This document shows, piece after piece, positions 39,793-48,309 of a stretch of 64,000 nucleotides of DNA. How positions within the stretch are numbered: the first letter of the stretch is position 1; every line of letters starts with the position of its first letter. The position numbers were made by a program, and so were the translations under genes. The notes under the pieces were generated by a model that saw nothing but the letters and a program-made list of their open reading frames with translations, was not told the DNA's origin and made no database searches. Location: the NCBI RefSeq assembly GCF_014250515.1, contig NZ_CP060202.1, forward strand, positions 1,919,001 through 1,983,000. Reading direction: 5' to 3'. This DNA comes from Hymenobacter sediminicola. Lineage in GTDB: Bacteria; Bacteroidota; Bacteroidia; Cytophagales; Hymenobacteraceae.

Positions 39793-39859
39793 TGCCTGAG
39801 CTGCGGCAAAATAGTGCCTTAGCCTACAACCAAACCGTATTACGGCCGTTTACCGGCGC

Positions 39860-40801
39860 ATGTCTTATCTTATTTTTGCCGCTATAGTCGCGGTATTACT
39901 CTTCATTTTCTACCGCTACATCACGGCCGATTCGCGCCGCCGAACGGCGGCGCTGGCCGAGGAGTTTCCGGTCGAATGGCGGCAAATCCTGGCAGAGCGG
40001 GTAGCCTTTTACCTGTCCCTTACACCGATCGACAAAGCCCGCTTTGAAAAGCGTCTGCAGGTATTCCTAGCCCAAACCCGCATCACTGGCATCCAAACCG
40101 ACATCGATGATACTACGCGGGTGCTGGTGGCGGCTTCGGCCGTTATTCCGGTATTCGGCTTCCCTGATTGGGAGTATGGCAACCTAAGCGAGGTGCTGGT
40201 GGTGCCCGATGCCTGGAAAGAGCAGCAGGACCCCAATAAGGAAGTGGCACCGCTGGCCGGCACGCTGCTGGGCTCGGTGCGCAATTTTCAGACTTCGCAC
40301 TACATGCACCTCTCGAAAGCTTCGCTGGAGCGCGGCTTTCAGGATTCATTGGACAAGCAGAATGTGGGTATCCACGAGTTTGCCCACCTGCTGGACGAGG
40401 CCGACGGCGTGATTGACGGAGTACCCGCCACGGTGTTTCCGGCGGCCCTGCGCCCCGAGTGGGAGGCAGTGATGGCGCGTGAAATTGCGGCCATCCGGGC
40501 CGGAAACTCGGAAATCAACGACTACGCCGGTACCAACGAAGCCGAGTTCTTTGCCGTCGTGACGGAGTATTTTTTCGAGAAGCCGGAGAAGCTGCAGCAG
40601 CACCATCCGGAGCTGTACGGCTTGCTGCTGCTGGCTTTCCGGCAGAACCCTAAAAGCCGCTTTCTGCGCTGGGCTACCGATCCGCGCGAGTGGCTCAAGA
40701 CGCTGCGGAGCCGGCGCAAGTTCGGCCGCAACGACCCATGCCCGTGCGGCAGCGGTAAGAAGTATAAGGACTGCCACTTACAGGAGCGGGCGGCCGCGTA
40801 A
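39860..40801 (+). CDS. MtfA-type zinc peptidase fused to a SEC-C motif
   Basis: A 313-residue protein. An N-terminal hydrophobic helix (residues 2-20) may anchor it in the inner membrane. The peptidase core resembles MtfA: FPDWEYGNLSEVLVVPDAW, the zinc motif NVGIHEFAHLLDEADG (about 168-183) and YAGTNEAEFFAVVTEYFFE (about 220), which carries the further Glu of the family. Residues 290-310, NDPCPCGSGKKYKDCH, form a complete SEC-C zinc motif as at the end of SecA. The SEC-C tail is uncommon on MtfA and suggests protein or nucleic-acid contact. E. coli MtfA acts on the regulator Mlc; no such partner is visible here. Confidence 0.88.
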   Translation: MSYLIFAAIVAVLLFIFYRYITADSRRRTAALAEEFPVEWRQILAERVAFYLSLTPIDKARFEKRLQVFLAQTRITGIQTDIDDTTRVLVAASAVIPVFGFPDWEYGNLSEVLVVPDAWKEQQDPNKEVAPLAGTLLGSVRNFQTSHYMHLSKASLERGFQDSLDKQNVGIHEFAHLLDEADGVIDGVPATVFPAALRPEWEAVMAREIAAIRAGNSEINDYAGTNEAEFFAVVTEYFFEKPEKLQQHHPELYGLLLLAFRQNPKSRFLRWATDPREWLKTLRSRRKFGRNDPCPCGSGKKYKDCHLQERAAA

Positions 40802-40875
40802 CGCCACTATTCGGTGTAGAACTAGCAATTCGGTGAGGTATGTACCTTAGCGAAAACCAATCGGCTCTTGCTCCC

Positions 40876-42732
40876 ATGAAAAAGACCTTCCTGCCCGTAC
40901 TAACGGCGGCTGTGCTGGCCGCCTGCGCTCCTACAGCCAATACTCCCTCGGCTACCACTGCGCCAGCATCCACCACGCCCGAGGCGGCCACACAGCCGGC
41001 AGTACCGTCGTGGCCGGAGCGGGCGGAGGCATTTCTGAAGACGTATACCGCCGAAGCGCAACGACTCTACACGCTGTCGACGGAAGCCGAATGGCGCTCC
41101 AACACGCACATTGTGCCCGGCGACACCAGCAACGCCGGTGCCACGGCCCGCGCCAACGAGCGGATGGCAGCCTTCACGGGCAGCGCCGAAAATATCAAGG
41201 AGTTGCGTGAACTGCTCGACCACAAAGACCAACTCACGGAGTTGCAGGTGAAGCAGCTACAAACAGCCCTCTACAACGCTGCCAATTCGCCCCAGACTAT
41301 TGCTGATGTGGTGCGGCGGCGCATCAAGGCCGAAGCCGCGCAAACCGAAAAGCTCTACGGCTTCGACTACAAGTACGCCGGCAAATCCGTCACGACCAAC
41401 GACCTGGACGAGCTACTGCGCAAGGAAAAGAACCCCGCCAAGCGCCAGCAGGTCTGGGAAGCCAGCAAGGCCATCGGCCCCACCCTGAAGGACGGTATGC
41501 TGAACCTGCGCGACCTGCGCAACCAGACCGTGCAGGCCCTCGGCTACCCCGACTACTTCTCGTATCAGGCCTCCGACTATGGCATGAGCCGCGAGGAAAT
41601 GCTGACGCTGGTACGCAAAATCAACGACGAGCTGCGCCCTTTGTACCGCGAGCTGCACACCTATGCCCGCTATGAGCTGGCCAAAAAGTACGGTCAGAAA
41701 CAGGTGCCCGACTACCTGCCCGCGTCGTGGCTGCCCAACCGCTGGGGGCAAGACTGGAGTGCTATGGTGGATGTGAAAGGCCTCAACCTCGACCCGATAC
41801 TGGCCAAGAAAGGCGCGGAGTGGCAGGTGAAGCAGGCCGAACGGTTTTATCAGAGCCTGGGCTTTCCGGCGCTGCCGCCAGTGTTCTACGAGAAGTCGAG
41901 CCTGTACCCGCTGCCTAAAGATGCGGCTTATAAGAAAAACAATCACGCCTCGGCCTGGCACATGGACCTGAACCAGGACGTGCGTAGCCTGATGAGCGTG
42001 GAGGGCAACACGGAGTGGTACGAAACCACTCACCACGAGCTGGGCCACATTTACTACTACCTCACCTACGCCAACCCCGATGTGCCGCCGCTGCTGCGCC
42101 AGGGTGCCAACCGCGCCTACCACGAAGCTATGGGCAGCCTTATGGGCTTGGCCGCCACCCAGAAGCCTTTCCTGGCCGGCCTGGGGCTGGTAGATGCCAA
42201 AGCCAAAACCGACCAGACCCAGACGCTGCTCAAGGAAGCCCTCAACTACGCCGTGTTTATTCCGTTTGCCTCGGGCGTGATGAGCGAGTGGGAGAGCAGC
42301 TTCTACGCCGATAAGCTGCCCGCCGACCAGCTCAACGCCCGCTGGTGGGCGTTGGCCAAGCAGTATCAAGGCATTGTGCCGCCCACCACGCGCGGCGAAA
42401 ACTACCTCGACCCGGCCACCAAAACCCACATCAACGACGACCCTGCTCAGTATTACGACTACGCCCTGAGCTACGTCATCCTGTTCCAGCTCCACGACCA
42501 TATTGCCAAAAACATCCTTAAGCAGGACCCGCACGCCACCAACTACTACGGCAGCAAAGAAGTAGGCACGTTCCTGGCCGATATTATGCGGCCCGGAGCC
42601 AGCAAAGACTGGCGCGTGGTGCTGAAGGAAAAAACCGGCGAAGACCTCTCGGCCCGCGCCATGGTCGAGTACTTCCAGCCCCTGATGGCGTACCTTAAGC
42701 AGCAGAACAAAGGCCGTAATTACACGATGTAG
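40876..42732 (+). CDS. M2 family peptidyl-dipeptidase (ACE-like) lipoprotein
   Basis: A 618-residue protein. ATG 40876 gives a lipoprotein signal, MKKTFLPVLTAAVLAAC, with the cysteine at residue 17, so it is envelope-anchored. A threonine-, alanine- and proline-rich linker follows. The body is all-helical, as in angiotensin-converting enzymes. The zinc site is TTHHELGHIYYY (about 383-394), with the third ligand Glu in AYHEAMGSLMGLA about 24 residues on. The C-terminal Tyr/His substrate residues are likely in YALSYVILFQLHDHI. It removes dipeptides from peptide C-termini, presumably in the periplasm for nutrition. Confidence 0.93.
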   Translation: MKKTFLPVLTAAVLAACAPTANTPSATTAPASTTPEAATQPAVPSWPERAEAFLKTYTAEAQRLYTLSTEAEWRSNTHIVPGDTSNAGATARANERMAAFTGSAENIKELRELLDHKDQLTELQVKQLQTALYNAANSPQTIADVVRRRIKAEAAQTEKLYGFDYKYAGKSVTTNDLDELLRKEKNPAKRQQVWEASKAIGPTLKDGMLNLRDLRNQTVQALGYPDYFSYQASDYGMSREEMLTLVRKINDELRPLYRELHTYARYELAKKYGQKQVPDYLPASWLPNRWGQDWSAMVDVKGLNLDPILAKKGAEWQVKQAERFYQSLGFPALPPVFYEKSSLYPLPKDAAYKKNNHASAWHMDLNQDVRSLMSVEGNTEWYETTHHELGHIYYYLTYANPDVPPLLRQGANRAYHEAMGSLMGLAATQKPFLAGLGLVDAKAKTDQTQTLLKEALNYAVFIPFASGVMSEWESSFYADKLPADQLNARWWALAKQYQGIVPPTTRGENYLDPATKTHINDDPAQYYDYALSYVILFQLHDHIAKNILKQDPHATNYYGSKEVGTFLADIMRPGASKDWRVVLKEKTGEDLSARAMVEYFQPLMAYLKQQNKGRNYTM

Positions 42733-42734
42733 CT

Positions 42735-43037
42735 ATGGGTAAAGAGCTTCGGCTTAGCGGTCAGAATTTTGACCCTGAAGCGGCGCTGCAGTTCGTGCAG
42801 CGCCGCTTTCGTGTGATGCAACATTATGCCTCGCAATTAAGTCTTGCCTTGTTCGCTACGGAAGAAACTTCTGTTTCACCTCCGGTAGCTTGGCCTCCGG
42901 TATTTATAGGAATAGAAGCCAATGGATTCTACTTCTGCGACAATCTTTTCTCCGCTACGGAAGCGGCTCTCATTTTCAAGCAGCTATGCGAATTCATGCT
43001 TACCTCCAGTAATGAAATTCGAATAGCAGAACTATAA
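42735..43037 (+). CDS. Small protein of unknown function, 100 residues
   Basis: I do not recognise this protein. ATG 42735 comes two bases after the stop codon of the dipeptidase gene. It has no signal peptide or membrane segment; the pattern is helix (FDPEAALQFVQRRFRVMQ), strands (PPVFIGIEANGFYFCDN) and helix (ATEAALIFKQLCEFML). The base composition is more AT-rich than the flanking genes. A 13-pair perfect hairpin lies within codons 15-25, which could reduce translation of the gene or act as a terminator for the one before. It ends 11 bases before the esterase start. Confidence 0.55.
   Translation: MGKELRLSGQNFDPEAALQFVQRRFRVMQHYASQLSLALFATEETSVSPPVAWPPVFIGIEANGFYFCDNLFSATEAALIFKQLCEFMLTSSNEIRIAEL
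42778..42808 (+). terminator. Perfect hairpin inside the 100-residue gene
   Basis: AAGCGGCGCTGCA (42778-42790), loop GTTCG, TGCAGCGCCGCTT (42796-42808), then TTCG. The T run is short, so it may be an attenuator or stability element rather than a full terminator of the dipeptidase transcript. Confidence 0.45.
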
Positions 43038-43048
43038 CAGCTACAAGT

Positions 43049-43897
43049 ATGAGTACCAAACATGTTTTCTGCAGTTTCTTACTGCTTCTCCTAGTAGCTT
43101 TTGCCACCCCGGCCACGGCCCAGACCCAAACCGCGGCCCCGCTCAGTATCGGCCAGACGTTCACCTTGGAGTCCAAGGTGTTGGGCGAAACCCGGCGGAT
43201 TAATGTGTACCGGTCGCAGGCCTACGGCCAGTCAGCAGATATGCCCCTGCCGGTGTTGTATATGCCCGATGGCGGGATGCAGGAGGATTTTCTGCACGTG
43301 GCCGGACTGTTGCAGGTAGGAGTTGGTAACGAAACCGTGCGTCCGTTTCTGCTGGTCGGCATCGAAAACACGGAGCGCCGCCGCGACATGACCGGCCCTA
43401 CTACCAACCCCGAAGACAAAAAGATAGCGCCCCGTGTGGGTGGTTCGGCCGCATTTCGGCAGTTTATCCGTACCGAGCTGATGCCCGAAATAAAGCGGCG
43501 CTACCGTACTACTTCGGAAACAGCCGTGGTAGGCGAGTCATTGGCGGGCCTGTTTGTAGTAGAAACCTTGCTGCTGGAGCCTACCCTGTTTGACACTTAT
43601 CTAGCCTTCGACCCGAGCCTGTGGTGGAACAATGAGCAACTGCTGAAACAGTCCCCCACGGTGTTGGCGGCATATGCTGGCAAGCCCAAAACGCTGTACC
43701 TCGCCTCCAGCAACGAACCTCAGCTTGCAACGTCCACGGCGCTGTTGGCAAAAAGGCTAGAAACAGCTGCAAACCGATCCATAATGTGGTATTACAAGCC
43801 GTTGCCTGAAGAAACGCACGGAACCATCTACCATCCGGCGGCGCTACTGGCTTTCAGAACCGTACTCAAACCGGTTAAGGCTAACCCAGCCAAGTAG
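43049..43897 (+). CDS. Secreted alpha/beta-hydrolase esterase (IroE/enterochelin-esterase-like)
   Basis: A 282-residue protein with a signal peptide (hydrophobic residues 6-22, ending ATAQTQ). The fold is of the putative esterase (D/IroE) family: TRRINVYRSQAYGQSADMPLPVLYMPDGG near the start, the nucleophile Ser in AVVGESLAGLFVVETLL (about 157-173) and FDPSLWWNNEQLL, where the Asp may support the triad. The catalytic His is probably in PLPEETHGTIYHPA near the end. Substrates in the family include ferric siderophores and acyl esters; no siderophore genes are adjacent, so the natural ester is unknown. Confidence 0.85.
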   Translation: MSTKHVFCSFLLLLLVAFATPATAQTQTAAPLSIGQTFTLESKVLGETRRINVYRSQAYGQSADMPLPVLYMPDGGMQEDFLHVAGLLQVGVGNETVRPFLLVGIENTERRRDMTGPTTNPEDKKIAPRVGGSAAFRQFIRTELMPEIKRRYRTTSETAVVGESLAGLFVVETLLLEPTLFDTYLAFDPSLWWNNEQLLKQSPTVLAAYAGKPKTLYLASSNEPQLATSTALLAKRLETAANRSIMWYYKPLPEETHGTIYHPAALLAFRTVLKPVKANPAK

Positions 43898-43928
43898 AGC
43901 TGGAATGAGATCTGATCAGAAATTGAAA

Positions 43929-43963
43929 ACGAAAAAGGCCGGTGCAAGCCGGCCTTTTCGTTT
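43929..43963. terminator. Bidirectional terminator between esterase and pirin genes
   Basis: CGAAAAAGGCCGG pairs with CCGGCCTTTTTCG-type sequence around TGCAAG, with T residues on either strand. It overlaps the stop codon of the pirin gene. Confidence 0.88.
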
Positions 43964-44681
43964 AATAGTTGGCTTCGCTGCCCGGCAAATCAATCAGGAT
44001 GAACTGAGCATCCTTGCTGGCGCGAATCTCCAGTACGTGTTCATTGGTGGAACGAACCTGGTCGTTGGGCCCAACATCTACACCGTTGACGTAGAGCGTT
44101 CCTTCCTTCACATAGATGAAGGTATTTCGGATTGGAAAGGTCTTGAATGTCACCGTCTTTTCCTCGCGCAGATTGCACCAGTACACCGTGGTGTTGGAAT
44201 TCATGAACACTACATCCTCCAGCACTTTCTGTCCCGAAACCAGTGGCACCAACTCGTTTTTGCTATCCAGAAAGTCTACGTCCTTCTGTTCGTAGCTGGG
44301 GGCTAGGCCGCGCTGATTGGGCATAAACCACAGCTGGTAGATGTGGGCCGGCTTTTCTTCGGCATTGTGCTCGGAGTGGGCTAGCCCGGTGCCGGCAGTC
44401 ATGCGTTGCACCTCACCTTTCTTAATAGTGGCCTTGTTGCCCATGGTGTCTGCGTGGCATAGCTCCCCTTCCAGCACCAGCGTCACAATCTCCATTTCGG
44501 AGTGTGGATGCTGCGGGAAACCTGATTCGCCCTGAATGGTATCATCGTTGAAGACGCGCAGGGGGCCGAACTGCACATTCTGCGGATCGTAATAGTCGGC
44601 GAAACTGAACAGGAAGTAGCTGCTGAGCCATTGCACCGGAGCAGCGTGGTGGCGGTCGGTGGCAGGGATAACCTTGAGCAT
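43962..44681 (-). CDS. Pirin family protein (bicupin)
   Basis: A 239-residue cytoplasmic protein with two cupin domains. The N-terminal one has the metal ligands of the family: FPQHPHSEMEIVTLVLEGEL (His, His and His/Glu pattern, about 54-73) and TGLAHSEHN (about 96). The C-terminal cupin is degenerate, as usual. Related proteins include YhhW, which has quercetin 2,3-dioxygenase activity in vitro; the physiological role is often unclear. It is convergent with the esterase gene. The length is normal. Confidence 0.92.
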   Translation of the reverse strand: MLKVIPATDRHHAAPVQWLSSYFLFSFADYYDPQNVQFGPLRVFNDDTIQGESGFPQHPHSEMEIVTLVLEGELCHADTMGNKATIKKGEVQRMTAGTGLAHSEHNAEEKPAHIYQLWFMPNQRGLAPSYEQKDVDFLDSKNELVPLVSGQKVLEDVVFMNSNTTVYWCNLREEKTVTFKTFPIRNTFIYVKEGTLYVNGVDVGPNDQVRSTNEHVLEIRASKDAQFILIDLPGSEANY

Positions 44682-44816
44682 AGTGTGGCGAGGTTGAGTG
44701 ATTGTACTGCCCTTACGCGCTAACGCAGCCGGAAGTTAGCTGCAGCACACTGTTCATTCTATTGCTCACCCTGACTGCCGTTGAACGGGCGCGCGGTTTC
44801 ACCATCTAGTGCTTGT

Positions 44817-44861
44817 AAAAAGCAAAAGCCCATCCGCACGGTGCTGGATGGGCTTTTGCAA
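44817..44861 (-). terminator. Terminator of the LexA-like regulator gene
   Basis: GCAAAAGCCCATCC and GGATGGGCTTTTGC form a long stem around GCACGGTGCT, followed on the minus strand by TTTTTAC. It lies about 30 bases past the regulator stop. Confidence 0.88.
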
Positions 44862-44888
44862 TGAAACAGCTGTGGTAGCTGGCGTGTG

Positions 44889-45698
44889 CTATACCTTTTT
44901 CATGGTGCTCACCTGCTGCTGCAGGTCCAGCACGATGCTGGCCAAGCGGTTCAGCGACAGGTCGGCAATAGGGAAAGTGCTGCTGATGTATGCTTTCGCC
45001 TCCCAGATTTCTACCACGTCCTCCACGTCGATTTCGTAGGGCGAGTACACTGGGTTGTCGGAGTGCAGGGCCAGCATGGCACCTTCTTTCAGACGGTTAA
45101 AGACCCGCTTGAATACAATGCCCTCCTTGCTGCTGACCACGATGCAGGGCGTACCATCCTTAATGCTCAGCCAGTCGTCGACATAGCGACCCACAATGAC
45201 GGTTCCGCTGGCAATGGGCAACATAGAGTCACCGGCAATTTCGAAGGCGCGGTAGGTGCCGGTGCTACCCAGCATGGGCAGACGGAACTTAGGCAGCTCT
45301 TCCAAGTACTCCGGATCAGCATAGCCATTGAGGTAGCCGGCGGCTGCTTTCTGTGGTACCAATTCAATATTTTCATTCTGCTCTTTGTCTACTGTAAGAG
45401 CCAGAATGCGCAGGTTGCCGCCAGGGCGGGTAGGGTTGGGGTCACTGGTTGTGCCAGCTGCTTCCAGCTGGCGCACAGCGGCCTTGGCGTTTTTCTTCTT
45501 GCTAAAGTCGGTAGTGACCAGCTGGTCAAGCGAAATGCCGAACAGTCGGGCCATATTCACGAGGGTCGCCAGCTTGGGCTCGGCGCGGCCTTCTTCGTAA
45601 GCGCCCACTAGGGAGCGTTTGATGCCTAGTTTTTCGGCCATCTGGGCCTGCGTCAGGGCCAGTTCGCGCCGCCAGAATTTGAGGTTCGTGTTAATCAT
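44889..45698 (-). CDS. XRE-family regulator with LexA/S24 peptidase-like domain
   Basis: A 269-residue protein. An N-terminal HTH (LTQAQMAEKLGIKRSLVGAYE, about 15-35) precedes a linker with basic and proline-rich parts. The S24 domain has a potential autocleavage site AAAGYLNG (about 122-127) and the catalytic pair: Ser in IAGDSMLPIASG (about 157) and Lys in EGIVFKRVF (about 197). All parts needed for RecA-stimulated self-cleavage seem present, as in phage CI-like or LexA-like repressors. A role in DNA damage response is possible; homologues in Bacteroidetes are often not LexA itself. Two dyads lie upstream that could be its operator. Confidence 0.88.
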   Translation of the reverse strand: MINTNLKFWRRELALTQAQMAEKLGIKRSLVGAYEEGRAEPKLATLVNMARLFGISLDQLVTTDFSKKKNAKAAVRQLEAAGTTSDPNPTRPGGNLRILALTVDKEQNENIELVPQKAAAGYLNGYADPEYLEELPKFRLPMLGSTGTYRAFEIAGDSMLPIASGTVIVGRYVDDWLSIKDGTPCIVVSSKEGIVFKRVFNRLKEGAMLALHSDNPVYSPYEIDVEDVVEIWEAKAYISSTFPIADLSLNRLASIVLDLQQQVSTMKKV

Positions 45699-45778
45699 GT
45701 CGCAGGGGGAGCCAGATAAGGGGCTTCAGGGGTAAAGAATTACCGGCTCACGAAGATACGAACCCATCTACGCGAATA

Positions 45779-45820
45779 CTAATTCAATTAGCCGAAACTT
45801 TTAGCAAATTTTTTATTTGC
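45779..45820. promoter_or_regulatory. Two dyads upstream of the LexA-like regulator gene (candidate operator)
   Basis: CTAATT-C-AATTAG is a perfect 13-base palindrome at 45779-45791, and GCAAAT-TTTTT-ATTTGC a perfect 17-base inverted repeat at 45804-45820. Both lie 80-120 bases upstream of the regulator start in a notably AT-rich patch. Autoregulation is inferred. Confidence 0.4.
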
Positions 45821-45842
45821 CGTGCTGCCTAAAGCAAAAACG

Positions 45843-45875
45843 CCACTCCGAGCGGAGCCGGGAATGACGCTTGCA
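45843..45875. repeat. Probable solo-arm remnant of the GTCAT palindrome family
   Basis: The minus strand reads GCGTCATTCCCGGCTCC, then GCTCGGAGTGGCG, resembling one end of E3 (GTCATTCCGAGC). No full matching second arm is present. It is followed on the minus strand by TTTTT, so it could also help terminate recQ. Confidence 0.4.
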
Positions 45876-45900
45876 GAATATCATATACGAGCCAGTAGTT

Positions 45901-48150
45901 CTATTCCCCGCGTAGCTTCTTGAAATACATAAGTGCCAGGCGCAGGCGGAAATAGTCGTATTTCTCGCGCAGATGGTCGAACAGGTCGCGGAGCATAGGT
46001 GAGCTACCGAGTTGGGCCTGTGCGGTCTGAATTTCGGCCAAGGCTTCCGGCGTCAGAAAATCGGCGATGCGCACGTCGTAGCCACCGGCGTAACACGTGG
46101 TCAGGTGGGTTTGCACTGTAGAAGCTGTCAGGCCGCGACGCTCCGCTATGGCTTCCACGGTCAGGCCCATGCGGTGCAGCTGGAACGTGGTTTCGGCGGT
46201 GCTGCCGGCCTCCGTATTGGCTTCGCGCTTGCGTGGCGTGCGTGGGGCACCGGCATCGTCGGGGTCGAGGCTGCCGGAAATAGCGTCTTCGGCCTCTGCC
46301 TCAGCGGCGGGGTTGCCACCGTTGGCCAAAATTTCTCGGATGAACTGTTCGCCGTAGGTGTCGAACTTCTTCATGCCCACGCCCGAAATGCCCAGCATAG
46401 CCACCCGGTTTACGGGGCGCTCCACGGCCATTTCCTGCAGGGTAGCATCCGTGAAGATGACGTACGGCGGCACGTTCTGCTCATCGGCAATGCGCTTGCG
46501 CAGGTTGCGCAGGGCTTCGAATAGCTGCGCTTCCTTGGTGGCGGGAGTGGCAGCTTTCTGAGCGCCTTTACGGCCCCGGGCAGGCTTCTCGGCTTTCTCG
46601 GTGGGCTGAAATTTCTTCAGAGCCAGGGGGCGCTGGCCTTGCAGCACCTCGCGGCCCAGTTCCGTGATTTTCAACGCGTAGCCTTCCTCGTAGGCAATGT
46701 AGAGCAGCCCGTCGTTCAGCATCTGGTGGATGTAGCTGTACCAGTCGAGGTAGGGCAGGTCGGCGCCGGCACCGTAGGTTTTGATCTGGTCGTAACCACC
46801 GCTGATTACGGCCTGGTTGCGCATGCCGCGCAACACATCAATCAGCAGACCGATAGGGGCCCGCTCGCGCATGCGCACTACCGCCGACAGCGCCTTTTGG
46901 GCAATGAGCGAGCCGTCGAAGGTCGTGGGCGGGTTGCGGCAGATGTCGCAGTTGCCGCAGTCGGTGGTTAGGGTTTCGCCGAAGTAGTTGAGCAGGATTT
47001 TGCGGCGGCAGCTGGCGGCTTCGGCAAACTGCTGCATACGCTCCAGCTTGGTGAGGTTGAGCTGCGTGAGGTGCGGATTTTCCTTGGTCAGCATCTCGCG
47101 CAGCTGCATCACGTCGGCGAAGGAGTAGAACAGCACAGCCGTGGCAGGGGAACCGTCGCGGCCGCCGCGCCCGATTTCCTGGTAGTAACCCTCGATGTTT
47201 TTGGGCAGGTTGTAGTGAATCACCCAGCGCACGTTGCTCTTATCGATGCCCATGCCGAAGGCAATGGTGGCCACAATCACCTGCAAATCGTCCTTGAGGA
47301 AGCCTTCCTGTACGGCGCTGCGCTGGTTGGGCGTCATGCCGGCGTGGTAAAAACCCGCCTTCACGCCCTTGGCCTGAATCTTTCCGGCCAGCGTTTCACA
47401 CTGCTTGCGCGAAAGGCAATAAATAATGCCTGACTCACCGGGGTGGCGCTCCAGAAAATCCAGGATGCCGCCTACCCGGTCCTGGCCGGGGCGCACGATG
47501 AGGTTGAGGTTGGGCCTATCGAAGCTGGACAGAAACACTTGCGGTTCCTGCATGCGCAACTGCTGCTGGATGTCGCGCTGGGTGAGGCGGTCGGCGGTGG
47601 CGGTGAGGGCAATGATGGGCACCTGCGGAAACTGTTCGCGCAACACCCGCAGCTGGGTATATTCGGGCCGGAAATCGTGGCCCCATGAGCTGATGCAGTG
47701 GGCCTCATCAATGGCGAACATGCTGATGCGCATGCGCTTAAGAAACTGCAGAAAGCCGTCGGAGAGAAGCTTCTCGGGGCTCACGTAGAGCAGCTTCATA
47801 TAGCCATTGAGGCAGTCGCCGCAGATAGAGTTCTGCTCGCTCTGGCCCACGCTGCTGTTGATGTAGGCCGCTGAAATACCGTTGGCTTTCAATGCTTCCA
47901 CCTGGTCCTTCATCAGCGCAATCAGCGGCGACACTACTATGCAAACGCCCTCACTGACTACGGCCGGAATCTGGAAACATACTGACTTGCCACCCCCCGT
48001 GGGCATAAGTACTACCGTATCGCGCCCATCGAGGATGCTCTGGATAATATCCTCTTGCATAGGTCGAAAGGTATCGTAGCCGTAGTATTGCTTGAGGACC
48101 TTGCGAGCAGAGTCGAGGGTAGGAGCGAGGGGTTCGGTAGCAAATAACAT
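45901..48150 (-). CDS. recQ: ATP-dependent DNA helicase RecQ
   Basis: A 749-residue helicase. ATG 48150 is chosen: the longer open frame upstream overlaps the divergent copper-protein gene, and a -7 box sits just before this ATG. Motifs are FRPMQEDIIQ, MPTGGGKSVCFQ (Walker A, about 46-57), FAIDEAHCISSWGHDFRPEY (DEAH, about 143), and IIALTATAD. The zinc cysteines are in ASCRRKILLNYFG and CGNCDIC. The HRDC domain covers about 535-605 and a C-terminal winged or HTH domain (LTVEAIAERRGLTASTVQTHL) about 655-749. RecQ acts in repair and recombination. Confidence 0.95.
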   Translation of the reverse strand: MLFATEPLAPTLDSARKVLKQYYGYDTFRPMQEDIIQSILDGRDTVVLMPTGGGKSVCFQIPAVVSEGVCIVVSPLIALMKDQVEALKANGISAAYINSSVGQSEQNSICGDCLNGYMKLLYVSPEKLLSDGFLQFLKRMRISMFAIDEAHCISSWGHDFRPEYTQLRVLREQFPQVPIIALTATADRLTQRDIQQQLRMQEPQVFLSSFDRPNLNLIVRPGQDRVGGILDFLERHPGESGIIYCLSRKQCETLAGKIQAKGVKAGFYHAGMTPNQRSAVQEGFLKDDLQVIVATIAFGMGIDKSNVRWVIHYNLPKNIEGYYQEIGRGGRDGSPATAVLFYSFADVMQLREMLTKENPHLTQLNLTKLERMQQFAEAASCRRKILLNYFGETLTTDCGNCDICRNPPTTFDGSLIAQKALSAVVRMRERAPIGLLIDVLRGMRNQAVISGGYDQIKTYGAGADLPYLDWYSYIHQMLNDGLLYIAYEEGYALKITELGREVLQGQRPLALKKFQPTEKAEKPARGRKGAQKAATPATKEAQLFEALRNLRKRIADEQNVPPYVIFTDATLQEMAVERPVNRVAMLGISGVGMKKFDTYGEQFIREILANGGNPAAEAEAEDAISGSLDPDDAGAPRTPRKREANTEAGSTAETTFQLHRMGLTVEAIAERRGLTASTVQTHLTTCYAGGYDVRIADFLTPEALAEIQTAQAQLGSSPMLRDLFDHLREKYDYFRLRLALMYFKKLRGE

Positions 48151-48154
48151 CAGG

Positions 48155-48162
48155 CAAAAATA
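48155..48162 (-). promoter_or_regulatory. -7 promoter box of recQ, abutting its start codon
   Basis: The minus strand reads TATTTTTG, a perfect TAnnTTTG, with only four bases before the ATG at 48150. Transcription would begin at or within a base or two of the start codon, predicting a leaderless mRNA. Confidence 0.5.
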
Positions 48163-48309
48163 CGACGCGGCAGAGGGACTTGAAGCTTGAAGGTAACCAC
48201 AACAGGGGGGAAATGGTGCAGCATTCCGGCCGAATCCTACACGGCGGTTCGGGCAGGAAGTGCGTAAAAACAAGCCTGTCAACCATTCATCTTCCCCACA
48301 CGAACTACT

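Noticed and set aside
44889..48150. Prophage or integrative element around the LexA-like regulator
   Set aside because: No integrase, structural, lysis or mobilisation gene is near; the neighbours are pirin and recQ.
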